A DNA stretch of 64,000 bases, from contig NZ_KQ948468.1 in the NCBI RefSeq assembly GCF_001514115.1, positions 124,001 through 188,000 on the forward strand. Reading direction: 5' to 3'. Below, piece after piece: positions 38,126 to 47,900 of the stretch (position 1 is its first letter; the number at the start of each line of letters is the position of its first letter). Origin of the DNA: Streptomyces olivochromogenes (GTDB lineage Bacteria > Actinomycetota > Actinomycetes > Streptomycetales > Streptomycetaceae). Below the pieces are notes generated by a model. The model was not told where the DNA came from. It did not search any database and saw nothing but the letters and a program-made list of their open reading frames with translations. The position numbers and the translations under genes are program-made.

Positions 38126-39358
38126 TCAGCGCCCCAACGCACCGTCCAGGTCGGCCCACAGGTCCTCCACGTCCTCCAGCCCCACCGACAGGCGCAGCAA
38201 GCGGTCACTGACCCCCGACTCGCGGCGGTCGTCGGCGGCCACGATGCGGTGGCTGATGGACGCCGGATGCTGGATCAGGCTGTCGACGCTGCCGAGGCTC
38301 ACCGCCGGGGTGATCAGGCGGACCCCGGCGATGACCTCGTGCGGGTCGCCGTGGACCTCGAAGGCGATCATGGCGCCGCCGATCCGCGGATAGTGGACGC
38401 GGTCGACGCGAGGATCGGTGGCGAGCCGGCGGGCGAGTTCGGCGGCGTTGGCGGACGCGGCCCGGACCCGCACGGGCAGGGTCGACAGGCCGCGCAGCAG
38501 CAGATATCCGGCCAGCGGATGCAGCACACCCCCGGTCGCGAACCGCACCTGGCGCAGCCCCCGGGCGAACTCCTCGTCGCAGGCCACCACTCCGGCCATG
38601 ACGTCCCCGTGTCCGCCCAGGTACTTGGTGGCGCTGTGCAGGACCAGGCGGGCCCCCTGCTCCGCGGGGCGCTGCAGCACGGGGGTGGCGAAGGTGTTGT
38701 CGGCGAGCAGCGGAACGGACCCGCAGGCGTGCGCGACGGCGCGCAGGTCGAGTTCGGCGAGCGTCGGATTGGCCGGGGACTCGACCATGACGAGGCCGGT
38801 GTCGGGGCGCAGGGCGTCCGCGATGCCCGCAGGGTCGACCCAGGTGACCTCGGAGCCCAGCAGCCCGGCGGTGAGCAGGTGGTCGCTGCAGCCGTACAGG
38901 GGCCGTACGGCGACGACATGGCGCAGGCCGAGCGCGTTCCGCACGAGCAGTACGGCGCTCAGCGCGGCCATGCCGCTCGCGAAGGCGACCGCGCTCTCGG
39001 TCCCTTCGAGGCGGGCGAGGGCGGTCTCGAAACGGGCGACGGTCGGGTTGCCGAGGCGACCGTAGACGGGCGGGCCCTCCGGTTCGGCGCCGTCGGCCGC
39101 GAACGCGTCGATGCGAGCGGCTTCGCCGCGGCTGTCGTACGAGGGGTAGGTCGTGGACAGGTCGATCGGCGCGGCGTGCAGACCCAGCCGGGCGAGGTCC
39201 TCCCGCCCGGCGTGCACGGCCTCGGTGGCGAGAGCACGGGGCGCGAGGGCGCGGGTGCCCTGAACGTCGTAGAGGTCGTCCCGACCGTCATAGGAGTCGC
39301 CCCGCGCGTCGCGGGAGTCGTCCTGAGCTTCGTATGCGTCGTGCACCACGGATTCCAT
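38126..39358 (-). CDS. PLP-dependent trans-sulfuration enzyme (cystathionine gamma-lyase/synthase family)
   Basis: A 410-residue Cys/Met-metabolism PLP enzyme. Key motifs are YGRLGNPTVARFETALARLE (about 98-117), ASGMAALSAVLL, DNTFATPVLQRP and the PLP lysine Lys245 in SATKYLGGHGDVMAG. The C-terminal SLGSVDSLIQHPASISHR is the substrate-binding region. The first 35 residues (from ATG 39358) are low-complexity Asp/Tyr/Arg sequence not found in the core family and may reflect a misassigned start; LATEAVHAGREDLARLG is the usual beginning of the fold. It is divergent from an AsnC regulator across 60 bp. Methionine gamma-lyase activity cannot be excluded. Confidence 0.9.
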   Translation of the reverse strand: MESVVHDAYEAQDDSRDARGDSYDGRDDLYDVQGTRALAPRALATEAVHAGREDLARLGLHAAPIDLSTTYPSYDSRGEAARIDAFAADGAEPEGPPVYGRLGNPTVARFETALARLEGTESAVAFASGMAALSAVLLVRNALGLRHVVAVRPLYGCSDHLLTAGLLGSEVTWVDPAGIADALRPDTGLVMVESPANPTLAELDLRAVAHACGSVPLLADNTFATPVLQRPAEQGARLVLHSATKYLGGHGDVMAGVVACDEEFARGLRQVRFATGGVLHPLAGYLLLRGLSTLPVRVRAASANAAELARRLATDPRVDRVHYPRIGGAMIAFEVHGDPHEVIAGVRLITPAVSLGSVDSLIQHPASISHRIVAADDRRESGVSDRLLRLSVGLEDVEDLWADLDGALGR

Positions 39359-39418
39359 GCACAGCAGACTGAACACCGGCCGGGGACCCCGACACACACT
39401 CCGTGTTACGTTCGGGCC

Positions 39419-39949
39419 ATGGCTGAATCCGTCGTACTCGATCCGGTGGATCTTCATCTGCTGCGGCTGCTGCAGAACGACGCACGGACGACGTACCGCG
39501 ATCTCGCCGCGCAGGTCGGAGTCGCGCCCTCGACCTGCCTGGACCGGGTGACGAGGCTGCGCCGCGCCGGGGTGATTCTCGGCCATCAGCTGCGCCTCGA
39601 TCCGGCGAAGCTCGGGCGGGGCCTCGAAGCCCTGCTGTCCGTGCAGGTCAGACCGCACAGCCGCGAGTTGGTCGGGCCGTTCGTGGAGCGGATCAGGGCG
39701 CTGCCGGAGTCCCGGACCGTCTTCCACCTCACCGGGCCCGACGACTACCTCGTCCTGGTCGCCGTCGCCGACATGGCCGACCTGCAACGACTGGTCCTCG
39801 ACGAGTTCACGTCCCGGCGCGAGGTGGCCCGGGTGGAGACCCGGTTGATCTTCCAGCAGTGGGACTGCGGCCCCCTGCTCCCGCCCTCCCCACCCTCGCC
39901 GTCGTCCACGCCCTCGTCCTCGGCCCCGACCTCGGCAAAATCAAGCTGA
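39419..39949 (+). CDS. Lrp/AsnC-family regulator with Ser/Pro-rich tail
   Basis: A 176-residue regulator. The winged HTH is at residues about 8-60 (LLRLLQNDARTTYRDLAAQV, STCLDRVTRLRRAGVI). A RAM/AsnC ligand domain follows (about 70-145). The last 25 residues (PPSPPSPSSTPSSSAPTSAK) are low complexity and outside the family domain. It is divergently transcribed from the trans-sulfuration enzyme, the classic arrangement for an amino-acid-responsive activator of that gene. Start at ATG 39419. Confidence 0.92.
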   Translation: MAESVVLDPVDLHLLRLLQNDARTTYRDLAAQVGVAPSTCLDRVTRLRRAGVILGHQLRLDPAKLGRGLEALLSVQVRPHSRELVGPFVERIRALPESRTVFHLTGPDDYLVLVAVADMADLQRLVLDEFTSRREVARVETRLIFQQWDCGPLLPPSPPSPSSTPSSSAPTSAKSS

Positions 39950-40012
39950 TACCGACCCCATGCCCCGTCGACCGGGCTGACGCGGCACCCGTCCTCGTAT
40001 GAGGATGTCGGC

Positions 40013-41704
40013 ATGTCAGAGACGAAGAGCCCGCTGCCCCGCGAGGTCGCCGACGCGTACGTCGACGATCTCATCGCCCTCGATCCGGTCCTCGGTACCT
40101 ACCTCGGTGTGAAGGAGAGTGCCGACAAGCTCCCCGACACCTCGCCCGCGGGGCAGGAGGCCGTCGCGGAGCTGGCGCGGACGACGCTCGCCCGGCTCGA
40201 CGAGGCGGAGCGGCAGCCGGGCGCGGACAGCGACATCGAGCGCCGCTGCGCCCGGCTGCTGCGCGAGCGGCTCACCGCCGAACTGGCCGTCCACGACGCC
40301 GACGAGGGCCTGCGGGCCGTCGGCAACATGCAGACGGCCGCGCACTCCGTGCGCCAGGTGTTCACCATCGCGCCGACCGAGACGGACGAGGACTGGGCCG
40401 CGATCGCCGAGCGGCTGCGCGCGGTGCCGACCGCCCTCACGGGGTACCGCGAATCCCTCGCCCTCGGCCTGGAGCGCAAGCTGTACGCGGGCCCGCGCCC
40501 CACCGCGACCTTCATCGAGCAGCTCACCGAATGGTCGGACCCGGACGGGCAGGGCCGTGGCTGGTTCGAGGACTTCGTGTCCGCGGGACCCGACGCCCTG
40601 CGGGACGAGCTGGACACGGCCGCCCGGACGGCCACGGGGGCCCTGGTGGAGCTGCGCGACTGGATGCGCGACATCTACGCGCCCACGATCGAGGGCGCCC
40701 CGAACACGGTGGGCCGCGAGCGGTACGCGCGCTGGGCACGCTACTTCAACGGTACGGATCTCGACCTCGACGAGGCGTACGCGTACGGCTGGTCCGAGTA
40801 CCACCGGCTCCTCGCGGAGATGAAGTCCGAGGCCGAGAAGATCCTGCCCGGCGCCGAGACCCCCTGGGTGGCGCTCGCGCACCTCGACGAGCACGGCAGG
40901 CACATCGAGGGCGTCGACGAGGTCCAGGCGTGGCTCCAGGGTGTGATGGACCGGGCGATCGACGCGCTCGACGGCACCCACTTCGAACTCGCCGAGCCGG
41001 TACGGAAGGTGGAGTCGCGCATCGCGCCGCCCGGCGGCGCGGCGGCCCCGTACTACACCGCGCCGTCCGCGGACTTCTCGCGGCCCGGCCGCACCTGGCT
41101 GCCCACCATGGGGCAGACCCGCTTTCCCGTGTACGACCTCGTCTCGACCTGGTACCACGAGGGCGTCCCCGGCCATCACCTCCAGCTCGCCCAGTGGGTG
41201 TACGTCGTCGACGACCTCTCGCGCTACCAGGCCACCGTCGGTCTCGTCAGCGCCAACGCCGAGGGCTGGGCGCTGTACGCGGAGCGGCTGATGGACGAGC
41301 TCGGCTTCCTGGAGGACGCGGAGCAGCGGCTGGGCTACCTGGACGCGCAGATGATGCGCGCGGCCCGGGTCATCGTGGACATCGGCATGCACCTGGAACT
41401 GGAGATTCCGGCGGACTCCCCCTTCCACCCGGGCGAGCGCTGGACCCCGGAGCTGGCGCAGGAGTTCTTCGGCGCGCACAGCAGCCGTCCGGCGGACTTC
41501 GTGGAGAGCGAGCTCACCCGCTACCTCTCCATCCCGGGTCAGGCCATCGGCTACAAGCTCGGTGAGCGGGCCTGGCTGCTGGGCCGCGAGAACGCAAAGA
41601 AGCGGCACGGCGCCGCCTTCGACGCCAAGGCCTGGCACATGGCGGCCCTGTCGCAGGGTTCGCTGGGCCTGGACGACCTGGTGGACGAACTGTCCCGGCT
41701 CTGA
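40013..41704 (+). CDS. DUF885-family protein (putative metal-dependent hydrolase)
   Basis: A 563-residue cytosolic protein with no signal peptide. The DUF885 hallmark is STWYHEGVPGHHLQLAQWVY around residue 380-398, a HExxxGHHxQ motif thought to form a zinc site. AEGWALYAERLMDELGFL and LGYLDAQMMRAARVIVDIGM are further conserved stretches. The family is widespread in Streptomyces and related to M32-like carboxypeptidases in fold, but its substrate is not established. GAGGATG precedes the ATG. It stands as a single gene. Confidence 0.9.
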   Translation: MSETKSPLPREVADAYVDDLIALDPVLGTYLGVKESADKLPDTSPAGQEAVAELARTTLARLDEAERQPGADSDIERRCARLLRERLTAELAVHDADEGLRAVGNMQTAAHSVRQVFTIAPTETDEDWAAIAERLRAVPTALTGYRESLALGLERKLYAGPRPTATFIEQLTEWSDPDGQGRGWFEDFVSAGPDALRDELDTAARTATGALVELRDWMRDIYAPTIEGAPNTVGRERYARWARYFNGTDLDLDEAYAYGWSEYHRLLAEMKSEAEKILPGAETPWVALAHLDEHGRHIEGVDEVQAWLQGVMDRAIDALDGTHFELAEPVRKVESRIAPPGGAAAPYYTAPSADFSRPGRTWLPTMGQTRFPVYDLVSTWYHEGVPGHHLQLAQWVYVVDDLSRYQATVGLVSANAEGWALYAERLMDELGFLEDAEQRLGYLDAQMMRAARVIVDIGMHLELEIPADSPFHPGERWTPELAQEFFGAHSSRPADFVESELTRYLSIPGQAIGYKLGERAWLLGRENAKKRHGAAFDAKAWHMAALSQGSLGLDDLVDELSRL

Positions 41705-41755
41705 CGGACACCGACGACGGCCGGGCTCACGGTGACGACCGGGCCCGGCCGCCGC

Positions 41756-41803
41756 GTATCGAGTAGGCGGGGTATCGAGTTCGCGGGGTATCAAGTACGG
41801 GGA
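41756..41803. repeat. Three tandem 16-bp repeats
   Basis: GTATCGAGTAGGCGGG, GTATCGAGTTCGCGGG and GTATCAAGTACGGGGA run head to tail between the DUF885 stop and the end of the MBL gene. They are non-coding. The function is unknown. Confidence 0.7.
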
Positions 41804-41812
41804 GTACCGGAA

Positions 41813-42736
41813 TTACTCGGCGTGCTCGGGGTGCTCGGCGTGTTCGGCGTGTTCGGAGCACAGGCAGCCGACGCCCTTCTCGATCCACTCCCGGCCGACC
41901 CACTCCGGGTGCCGTTCGATCATCAGCGCCGAGATCTCCTCGACGATCGTCCGCTCGTCCACGGCGGAGTCGCGGCGGACCCATGTCTCGTCCCGCAGCA
42001 GTCGCAGGTAGTCGCGCACGTCGGCCAGCAGCCCCGCGCCGCCGACCTCGCCGTGGCCGGGCACCACGATCCGGGGAGCCTGCGCCGCCAGCCTCTCCAT
42101 CACCGCGATCCAGCGGGTCCCGGACACGTCGGTGTCGTACGGCGGGAACCAGGGGAAGATGGCGAACTGCCCGGCTTCCACGAGGTCCCCCGCGAACAGG
42201 ACGTCCGCGTCCGGCACCCTGACCACCTGGTCGCCCCTGGTGTGGGCCCGGCCGGTGGCCCGCAGCTGCACCACCCGCCCGCCGAGGTCCAGGTCGTACG
42301 CCCGGTCGTAGACGACATCGGGCCGCGCCGGCTCGACGCCCTGGAGCCGGCGCTCGACCGGCTTGCCGAGCCCCTTGAACATCTCCAGGTAACCCGGCCC
42401 CTTCACCTTGAGGTCCTCGGCCTGGTCCCGGTTGAGCAGGAACGTCGCCTCCCCGGCGAAGACCTGCGCCCCGAAGGCGTGCTCGGGGTGAAAATGCGTC
42501 GTCGTCAGATAGATCCGACGTCCCTTGGCATAGTCGGCCGCGAACTCCAGCACCTTTTCGGCGTTGCCCGGGCCCAGGCCGGTCTCGACGACGAGCACGG
42601 CATCGTGACCGCCGATGACGCCGATGTTGGGCACGAGCTGCACCCGCCGGTCGGGGATGACCACCAGGTCACGGGCCGGCTCCTGAACACCCTCGACGTG
42701 CACGACGGGATCCGTCGTCACCGCTTCCTCAGACAC
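41813..42736 (-). CDS. Metallo-beta-lactamase-fold hydrolase
   Basis: A 307-residue MBL-fold protein. The metal motif is TTTHFHPEHAFG; the usual HxHxDH reads HFHPEH with Glu for Asp. Further ligands are in GRAHTRGD, LFAGDLVEAGQ and VVPGHGEVGG. The C-terminus is extended by a 9-bp DNA repeat that encodes EHAEHAEHPEHAE, a His/Glu-rich tail (41816-41852) following CLCS. Such a tail could chelate metal or simply be slippage. The substrate is unknown (quinoprotein-relay, lactonase or glyoxalase-like are options). Confidence 0.88.
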   Translation of the reverse strand: MSEEAVTTDPVVHVEGVQEPARDLVVIPDRRVQLVPNIGVIGGHDAVLVVETGLGPGNAEKVLEFAADYAKGRRIYLTTTHFHPEHAFGAQVFAGEATFLLNRDQAEDLKVKGPGYLEMFKGLGKPVERRLQGVEPARPDVVYDRAYDLDLGGRVVQLRATGRAHTRGDQVVRVPDADVLFAGDLVEAGQFAIFPWFPPYDTDVSGTRWIAVMERLAAQAPRIVVPGHGEVGGAGLLADVRDYLRLLRDETWVRRDSAVDERTIVEEISALMIERHPEWVGREWIEKGVGCLCSEHAEHAEHPEHAE

Positions 42737-42884
42737 TGCGACTCCTCGGTGTTGCGCTGAGCCACCAGTCCAGCGCGGGATGTCCGGGGGCGTCCAACAC
42801 CGATCTCGCAGCCCCGATACCGCGCGGGTATCGTCGCAGTTGAGCGAAGTCGAGAGAGCGGCTCGGGACGGCGATGGAGCGATG

Positions 42885-43754
42885 ATGGAGCTGCGGACCC
42901 TGCGCTACTTCGTGGCGGTCGCCGAAGAACTCCACTTCGGCCGGGCCGCCGCGCGACTGCACATGACCCAGCCCCCGCTGAGCCGGGCCGTCAAGCAGCT
43001 GGAGACCGACCTCGGCTGCGAACTGCTGCGCCGCTCACCCACGGGCGTCACCCTCACCCCGGCCGGGGCCCTCCTCCACGACGAGGCGTGCACCCTGCTG
43101 GCGCGGGCCGACCAGGCCCGGGCCCGGGTGGCCGCGGCGGCCGGCACGGCCACCCTGACCATCGGCACCCTCGCCGACAGCGCCGAGCAGGTCGGCACCC
43201 GGCTGGCCGTCGCCTACCGGCGCCAACACCCCGCCGTGCGCATCCGCATCCGCGAGGCCGACCTGACCGACCCGACCATCGGGCTGCGGGCCGGCCTCGT
43301 CGACGTGGCCCTGACGCGGGCGCCGTTCGAGGACACCGGCATCACCACCCGCGTGCTGCGGTCGGACCCGGTCGGTGTGGTCCTGCGCGCCGACGACCCG
43401 CTGGCCGACCGCGACCGGCTGCGCCTGGACGAACTCGCCGAGCGCCGCTGGTTCCGGTTTCCGGAGGGCACGGACCCGGTGTGGCAGGCCTTCTGGACGG
43501 GCCCGCCGGGCGCCGAAGGGCGTCGTGACGGTCCCGTCATCCGCACCGCCCACGAATGCCTCCAGTCGGTCCTGTGGAACGACACCGTCGGACTGATGCC
43601 CCTCGCCCACTCCCAGGCCCTGCCCAAGGGCCTCACGGTGATCCCCTTGGCGGATGCACCGCCCAGTGACCTGGTCATCGCGTGGAACAGCGCCCACACC
43701 ACCCCGCTCATCCGCTCGTTCGTAAGCCTCGCGACGGGCCTCACGCGCTCCTAG
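42885..43754 (+). CDS. LysR-family transcriptional regulator
   Basis: A 289-residue LysR protein. The HTH is at residues 1-60 (MELRTLRYFVAVAEELHFGR, AAARLHMTQPPLSRAVKQLE). The co-inducer-binding domain is at about 88-285. The ATG at 42885 gives the canonical LysR N-terminus, and GGAGC lies upstream. It is divergent from the MBL hydrolase gene (148 bp apart) and is likely to regulate it, as is usual for LysR pairs. Confidence 0.93.
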   Translation: MELRTLRYFVAVAEELHFGRAAARLHMTQPPLSRAVKQLETDLGCELLRRSPTGVTLTPAGALLHDEACTLLARADQARARVAAAAGTATLTIGTLADSAEQVGTRLAVAYRRQHPAVRIRIREADLTDPTIGLRAGLVDVALTRAPFEDTGITTRVLRSDPVGVVLRADDPLADRDRLRLDELAERRWFRFPEGTDPVWQAFWTGPPGAEGRRDGPVIRTAHECLQSVLWNDTVGLMPLAHSQALPKGLTVIPLADAPPSDLVIAWNSAHTTPLIRSFVSLATGLTRS

Positions 43755-43760
43755 GAGCGG

Positions 43761-44303
43761 TCAGCAGCCACAGTCCGCCGCGTCCACCGGAGCCGTCAGC
43801 GGGTCCGGCGCGCGCCGCTCGCCCCCCTCCCAGGTCTCGTACGCGAACCCTTCGCGCACCCAGTACTCGAAACCCCCGAGCATCTCCTTGACCGGGAAGC
43901 CGAGTTCGGCGAGGGCGAGAGCGGCACGGGTCGCGCCGTTGCAGCCGGGTCCCCAGCAGTAGGTGACGACGGGCACCGACCTGTCGAGGAGCTGCTCGGC
44001 CTGCTCGGGGATGAGCGCGGTGGGCAGGTGGATCGCACCGGGCACGTGCCCCTGGTCCCAGGACGCGGTGGAGCGGGAGTCGAGGACCACGAAGCCGGGG
44101 TCGCCGCCTGCCGCGAGCGCGGAGGCGACGTCGGAGACATCGGCGTGGAAGGCGAGGCTCGCGCCGAAGTGGGCGACGGCCTCGGCCGGGGACGCCGGAG
44201 CGACGCGCAGCACGGGGTTCGCGTTGGTCGCGGTGCTGGTCACAGGAGTGACAGTCGCGGCTCTGGTCACAGTGGTGACCGTGGTGTCGGCGGTCGCAGT
44301 CAT
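43761..44303 (-). CDS. Rhodanese-domain protein
   Basis: A 180-residue single-domain sulfurtransferase. The first about 35 residues are Thr/Val-rich low complexity (TATADTTVTTVTRAATVTPV). The rhodanese domain contains LDSRSTASWDQGHVPGAIHL and ends with CNGATRAALALAELGF, whose CNGATR matches the CX4R active-site loop. WGPGCNGA has an extra upstream Cys. GGGAGG precedes the ATG. It is divergent from an AsnC regulator; sulfur or cyanide metabolism is a reasonable guess. Confidence 0.88.
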   Translation of the reverse strand: MTATADTTVTTVTRAATVTPVTSTATNANPVLRVAPASPAEAVAHFGASLAFHADVSDVASALAAGGDPGFVVLDSRSTASWDQGHVPGAIHLPTALIPEQAEQLLDRSVPVVTYCWGPGCNGATRAALALAELGFPVKEMLGGFEYWVREGFAYETWEGGERRAPDPLTAPVDAADCGC

Positions 44304-44465
44304 GGTCCGGCCTTCCCTCCCTGCCCCGCCCGACCGGCACCTTCGCGGCACCGGCCCCACGGGGACCTCCTGGCCAGAAATCTACGGCCGGTGATCCTCT
44401 TCCTGAAGGGGGGATCCACGGCATCGCTCTTGATCGGCCGGGGCTTTCCCTGCTATCCATCGCTC

Positions 44466-44912
44466 ATGACCGCGTATTCCCCGGACGCCACCGACTGGCA
44501 CATCCTCGACGTCCTCCAGCGCGAGGGCAGGGCCAGCTTCGCGGAGCTGGCCCGTGCCGTCTCGATGTCCGCGAGCGCGGTCACCGAGCGGGTGCGCCGC
44601 CTGGAGGAGGCGGGCGTCATCCAGGGGTACGCGGCCGTCGTCGACCCGGAGAGCCTCGGTCTGCCGATCCTCGCCTTCGTCCGGCTGCGCTATCCGAACG
44701 GCAACTACAAGCCGTTCCACGACCTCGTCGAGGCGACGCCCGAGATCCTGGAGGCGCACCACGTCACGGGCGACGACTGCTTCGTCATCAAGGTCGCGGC
44801 GCGCTCGATGAGCCACCTGGAGGAGATCTCCGGCCGGATCGGCACCCTGGGCTCGGTGACCACGAGTGTCGTCTACTCCTCACCGCTCCCCCGACGCCCC
44901 CTGGGCCACTGA
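44466..44912 (+). CDS. Lrp/AsnC-family regulator
   Basis: A 148-residue regulator: winged HTH (ILDVLQREGRASFAELARAV, MSASAVTERVRRLEEAGVIQ) followed by an AsnC/RAM domain (FVRLRYPNGNYKPFHDLVEA, HHVTGDDCFVIKVAARSM). The start at ATG 44466 is the natural one. It is divergent from the rhodanese gene and probably controls it. Unlike the AsnC protein at 39.4 kb it has no C-terminal tail. Confidence 0.93.
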   Translation: MTAYSPDATDWHILDVLQREGRASFAELARAVSMSASAVTERVRRLEEAGVIQGYAAVVDPESLGLPILAFVRLRYPNGNYKPFHDLVEATPEILEAHHVTGDDCFVIKVAARSMSHLEEISGRIGTLGSVTTSVVYSSPLPRRPLGH

Positions 44913-44932
44913 TCCCCCGGCGATCCGTCGGC

Positions 44933-47900
44933 TCAGTCCTGGACGCCCCGCTGCCGTACGACCGATCCCGTTCTGCCCTTCACGACCTCCAGCTGGGCGT
45001 GGACGCGCCGCCGCAGGTCGGCGACGTGGCTGACGATGCCCACGCTGCGGTCGCGCTCCCGCAGGGAGTCGAGCACGTCGAGGACCTCGTCCAGGGTCTG
45101 GTCGTCGAGGCTGCCGAAGCCCTCGTCGATGAAGAGCGTGTCCAGCCGCACCCCGCCGGCCTCGTCCGTGACGACGTCCGCGAGGCCGAGGGCCAGCGCG
45201 AGCGAGGCGAAGAACGTCTCGCCCCCGGAGAGCGTCGCCGTGTCGCGCTCCCGGCCGGTCCAGGCGTCCACGACATGCAGTCCGAGCCCGCTGCGGCCAC
45301 GGCCCGCGCGGTCGTCGGAGTGGACGAGGGTGTAGCGCCCGGAGGACATGCGCTGAAGTCGTACGGTCGCGGCGGCGGCCACCTGTTCCAGGCGGGCGGC
45401 GAGGACGTACGACTCCAGGCGCATCTTGCGCTCGTTCTCCGCCGAGGTGCCCGCGGCCAGCCCGGCCAGGCGTGCCACCCGGTCGAACTCCTCACGCAGC
45501 GGCGCGAGCCGGCGTACGGACGTGCCCGCGCGCGTGGACAGCCGGTCCAGTTCCGTGCAGCGTCGGGCGGCCTCGTCCTGGGCGGAGGCGGTCTCCCGCA
45601 GCCGTCGGGCGGCGGACTCGGCGGCTCGTTCGGCGGCGGCCAGGTCCGCGGCCGGCCGCTCGGCGGCGGCCGCGGTGTCGGCCTCGGCGAGCACGGCGCG
45701 CACCGCGCTGTCCTCCAACTGCCAGGCGTCGAGCCGTCGTTGGAGGTCCCGGTGGGCCGTGTCGTCGAGGAGCGCGGCGGCCGCGGCCTGGGGGGTGTCG
45801 AAACCGGCGCGGAAGGCCGCGTCGGACAGGCGTGCGTCGGCGTCCTTGAGGCGCTGCGCGGTGTCCTCCGCCACGCGCACGGCCTCCGCGGCCTCCGTGA
45901 GCAGGGCGGCCTGCCGCTCCAGCTGCGCGGCGCGCGCGGCGACACTGTCGGCGGCGCCCCGCGCCTGCGCCAACTCCTCCTCCAAGGAGGCCCTTTCGCG
46001 GTCGTTCCGGTCGCGGTGGGAGACCCGGGCGGCAGATCGCAGCGCGATCTCCTGCTGGGCCGCGACCCGGCGCTCGTGCTCGAGTCCCGCCTGCGCGAAC
46101 CGCTCCCGGGCGGCGTGCAGCCCGGATCCCGCAGCCCGCGCCTCGGCGTACCGCAGCTCCAACTCCTCGGCCTGCTCGGCGAGTTGCGCAGTCGGCGTGT
46201 CGCCCGCCTCGGCACTCGCGGCCGCCAGCGCCTCGCGTACGACGCCGAGCCTGCGCTCGTCCTCGGTGGCCTGCTCGTCGGCGCTCTGGTAGGCGGCGAG
46301 GGCCCGCTCCTCGGCCTCCCGGTCGACGTGCCCGGCGTCCTTGCGCGCGGGTGCGGGGTGCGCGGAGCTGCCGCACACGGCGCAGGGCTCGCCGTCGACG
46401 AGACCGGCGGCGAGTTCCGCGGCGATGCCCTGAAGACGCTGTTCCTTCAGATCGAGCCAGTGGACCCGGGCGTCCGTCGCGTGTTCACGCGCGGCGAGGG
46501 CCCGGGCGTGGGCGGCGTCCGTGTCCCGGGCGAACTGGTCGCGCTGCCGGGCCGCCCTGAGCCGCGCCTGGGCGGGATCGCGCCGCTCGGCGAGCTGCTC
46601 CGCACGTGTGGTGGCCTCCTGCGCGGACTCGATGCGCGCCTGGAGCTCCGCGCGGGTCGCCTCCCAGGTGGCGAGCCAGCTCTCGGCGTCCTGGCGGACG
46701 TCCTCGTCCTCGCGCTCCTGGCGGTCCAGGGAGGCGCGCTCCCGGGTGAGTTCGCCGAGCCGGCGCTCCGCCCTGCGGGCCGACTCCAGACCGCCGAGCT
46801 CCTCGGCCGCCTTGCGCGCCGCCGCCGCGAGCCCGGGCGCACCCGCTCCGGCGTAGCTGTCCGGCAGGGCGAGACGCGCGCGTGCCTCGTCCGTGGCCGC
46901 GCTGCGGTGCTCGGACTCGGCGGTGTCGCGCAGATCGAGCGCGGGGGCGACCGTCTCGGCCTTGCGCGCCCGCTCCATCCGCGTCTGCGCCTCCCGATGG
47001 GCGTCGGCACGCTCCGCCAGCCGCGCGGCGCGCTCGCGCGCCTCGGTGAACCTGCGCTGCAGCCGGGCCACTTCGCGTACGTCGTCGAGTACGCGGTCGG
47101 TGGCGGCCTGCGCGGACTCGGCCGCCGTACGCGCGGTGTGCGCGAGGGTCAGCCGCTCGCGGGCCGTACTGCGGGCCACGGCCGCCCAGGTCAGGACGGC
47201 GTCGGCGAGGCCGGGCTCACCGGGCGCGAGATCGGGCGGCGACACCTCGACGATGTCCCCGGCGGCCTGCTGCATGCGATGCGCGTCAGCGAGCAACGCG
47301 GCGTCGCCCTCGCGTACTTCGGCCTCCGTGGCCCGGCGCCGCTCGGCGAGCCGCTTCTCGACCTCGGCGAAGCGGTGGGTGTCGAAGAGCCGGCCGAGCA
47401 GCTTGCCGCGGGCCTCGGCGTCGGCCCGCAGGAAGCGGGCGAAGTCGCCCTGGGGCAGCAGCACGACCTGGCAGAACTGCTCACGGCTCATGCCGAGCAG
47501 TTGGGTGATCTCCTCGCCGATCTCCTGATGGGAGCGGCTGAGATCCTTCCAGGTGGCCGCGGACGCTTCGTACTCGCGCAGCCAGCTCTGCGCCTTTTCG
47601 GTGGTCGTGCCCGTGCCGCGCTTCTTGGGGCGGGCCCAGGGCGGCTGCCGGGTGACCTCCAGCCGGCGCCCCGCGACGGTGAGTTCGAGGGTGATCTCGG
47701 TGCGCGTCGCGGGTGCCGCGTGGTCGCTGCGCAGGGTCAGGCCCTGGCCGCTCTGGCGGGCGCCCGGGACGGCCCCGTACAGCGCGTAGCAGACGGCGTC
47801 GAGGACGGACGTCTTGCCCGCGCCCGTCGGGCCGTGCAGCAGGAAGAGCCCCGCGGTCGACAGCTCGTCGAAGTCGACGCTCTGGGTGCCGCCGAACGGC

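Noticed and set aside
38102..39418. N-terminal extension of the AsnC gene across the trans-sulfuration gene
   Set aside because: The extension is antisense of the PLP enzyme; the AsnC fold starts at the ATG at 39419.
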